Below, piece by piece: positions 63,289-64,000 of a stretch of 64,000 nt of DNA; within the stretch, counting starts at the first letter, position 1, and each line of letters begins with the position of its first letter. The stretch is from Sphingopyxis sp. L1A2A (GTDB lineage: Bacteria; Pseudomonadota; Alphaproteobacteria; Sphingomonadales; Sphingomonadaceae), in NCBI RefSeq assembly GCF_005502465.1, contig NZ_SCOT01000002.1, positions 182,789 through 246,788 of the forward strand, in the 5' to 3' direction. The notes under the pieces were generated by a model. That model was not told the DNA's origin, did no database searches, and saw only the letters and a list, made by a program, of their open reading frames with translations. Position numbers and translations under genes: made by a program.

Positions 63289-63799
63289 CGAACTGCCTCC
63301 GTAGCGCGGCGAGGGCGGCATAGACTTTGCGCAAATCGGCTTCGACGGTGCTCAGGCTGACCCCCATTTCGCTGGCTATATCGCGTTGCTGCAAGCCATC
63401 GACCCGGAACCGGCGAAAGATGCGCGCCGGGCGTTCGCCGGTCGCGACAATCGCGGCTTCGACCAGCGCCAGTTGCTCGCGTGAGATCAGTGCGGTTTCT
63501 GCCGACGGCGCATGGCCCGCCGCGGCCTCGCCCCACGCTTGGTCGCGCTGCGCGCTCTGCCGCACCGATCGATAGCGGTCGAGCATCAGATTGTTCGCGG
63601 CGCGCATGACATAGGGCAACGGGTCGGCGACCGGACCCATCGGGCGATCGGTCAGCCGCATCCACAAATCCTGGAACAGGTCGTCGGCGGCATCGCCCGC
63701 ACCGCGCACCTCCAGAAACCGGACGATCCGGCTCCGGTTGGCGAGCAATACGCCTTCGATGCCCTGCGCGGCGTCGGTTCGGTCGTGCGAACTGGTCAT
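63278..63799 (-). CDS. ECF sigma factor (FecI-like)
   Basis: About 173 residues. Sigma region 2 is VEVRGAGDAADDLFQDLWMRL-like (pieces FLEVRGAGDAADDL and FQDLWMRL) with ADPLPYVMRAANNLMLDRYR; region 4 is QQRDIASEMGVSLSTVEADLRK, the HTH. It directs RNA polymerase to a set of genes that usually includes its own operon. The start is uncertain: ATG 63799 or ATG 63823, neither with a strong ribosome site. First gene of the sigma-FecR-receptor operon. Confidence 0.87.
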   Translation of the reverse strand: MTSSHDRTDAAQGIEGVLLANRSRIVRFLEVRGAGDAADDLFQDLWMRLTDRPMGPVADPLPYVMRAANNLMLDRYRSVRQSAQRDQAWGEAAAGHAPSAETALISREQLALVEAAIVATGERPARIFRRFRVDGLQQRDIASEMGVSLSTVEADLRKVYAALAALRRQFDAA

Positions 63800-64000
63800 C
63801 GATTGTTTGCTCTGGAACGCCATTTTCTGTCGGGGCGCGCCGCCCCGGCGCGCGCCATAGGTTCCCCTGATGACGCCGTCATATAGCGTCCACGCCCGAC
63901 CGCGCAACCGCGGTGCGGGGAGAGAGAGGAGGGATAGAGCAAGCATCAGTGTCTTCGTTCATTTCCACAAATGGCAAGGGGGAGGCGGGGGTAGGGAGGG

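Overview
The window is a continuous stretch of high-GC chromosome from an alphaproteobacterium, most likely a member of the Sphingomonadaceae (Sphingopyxis- or Sphingomonas-like; the genus is inferred from gene order and protein character and was not tested by a search). The supporting marks are the minus-strand block lapA-pyrF-trpF-trpB-trpA-accD-folC, a GcrA cell-cycle regulator, an F0 ATP synthase cluster (atpI-atpB-atpE-b'-b) kept apart from the F1 genes, a DUF1674 protein beside rsmB, a SapC-family protein, a FecI/FecR/TonB-receptor unit and paired acyl-CoA dehydrogenases. I see no phage, insertion sequence, integrase, plasmid gene or CRISPR array. This is mostly core chromosome.

Layout. 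1-7.4 kb: the 5' part of rsmB, a DUF1674 protein, cytochrome b561, SapC, an FAD-linked 2-hydroxyacid dehydrogenase, a DEAD-box helicase, a zinc-independent reductase and tRNA-Ala(CGC). 7.4-15 kb: acyl-CoA dehydrogenase, an aspartyl/asparaginyl hydroxylase, a DUF4349 lipoprotein, uvrD under a perfect LexA-type box, rsmD, an RluB-like pseudouridine synthase and a lone receiver protein. 15-25 kb: a DUF1223 protein, an AmpG-like permease, then folC, accD, trpA, trpB, trpF, pyrF, lapA and purB. Several of these genes overlap by four bases (ATGA), and dispersed inverted repeats sit in two of the spacers. 25-34 kb: an EF-hand protein, radC, the ydbH-ynbE-ydbL envelope-lipid operon and the F0 ATP synthase operon. 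34-45 kb: SDR, uvrC, thioesterase, recO, leuB, metZ, apaG, a LysR regulator, a penicillin-binding-type serine hydrolase and parE. 45-54 kb: an outer-membrane barrel protein behind a general-stress-type (EcfG) promoter, a thioesterase, gcrA, an ABC-2 permease, hspQ, tRNA-Ser(CGA), a 1080-residue propeller-amidohydrolase, a CaiB-type CoA transferase and a YghU-like glutathione transferase. 54-64 kb: TadE, TadG, a Phd-like/PAS fusion protein, two acyl-CoA dehydrogenases that both lack the usual catalytic motif, and a cell-surface-signalling operon (ECF sigma, FecR, TonB receptor) whose receptor seems to start at CTG inside a CTGA overlap.

How the genes work together. DNA repair is well represented (uvrD, uvrC, recO, radC, with uvrD probably under SOS control). 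Tryptophan, leucine, methionine, pyrimidine, purine, folate and malonyl-CoA synthesis are each represented by one or a few genes. Envelope functions are spread through the window: YdbH/YnbE/YdbL lipid bridge, AmpG, LapA-like protein, outer-membrane barrel, TonB receptor and Tad pseudopilins. Fatty-acid or steroid-like acyl-CoA metabolism appears at 7-8.5, 52 and 57-60 kb.

The most useful leads are the CTG-start receptor, the EcfG promoter, the LexA box, the Phd-PAS fusion beside tad genes, and the non-canonical acyl-CoA dehydrogenase pair. No unmistakably new multi-gene system was found. Long open frames antisense to many genes are GC-rich shadows and were left out.
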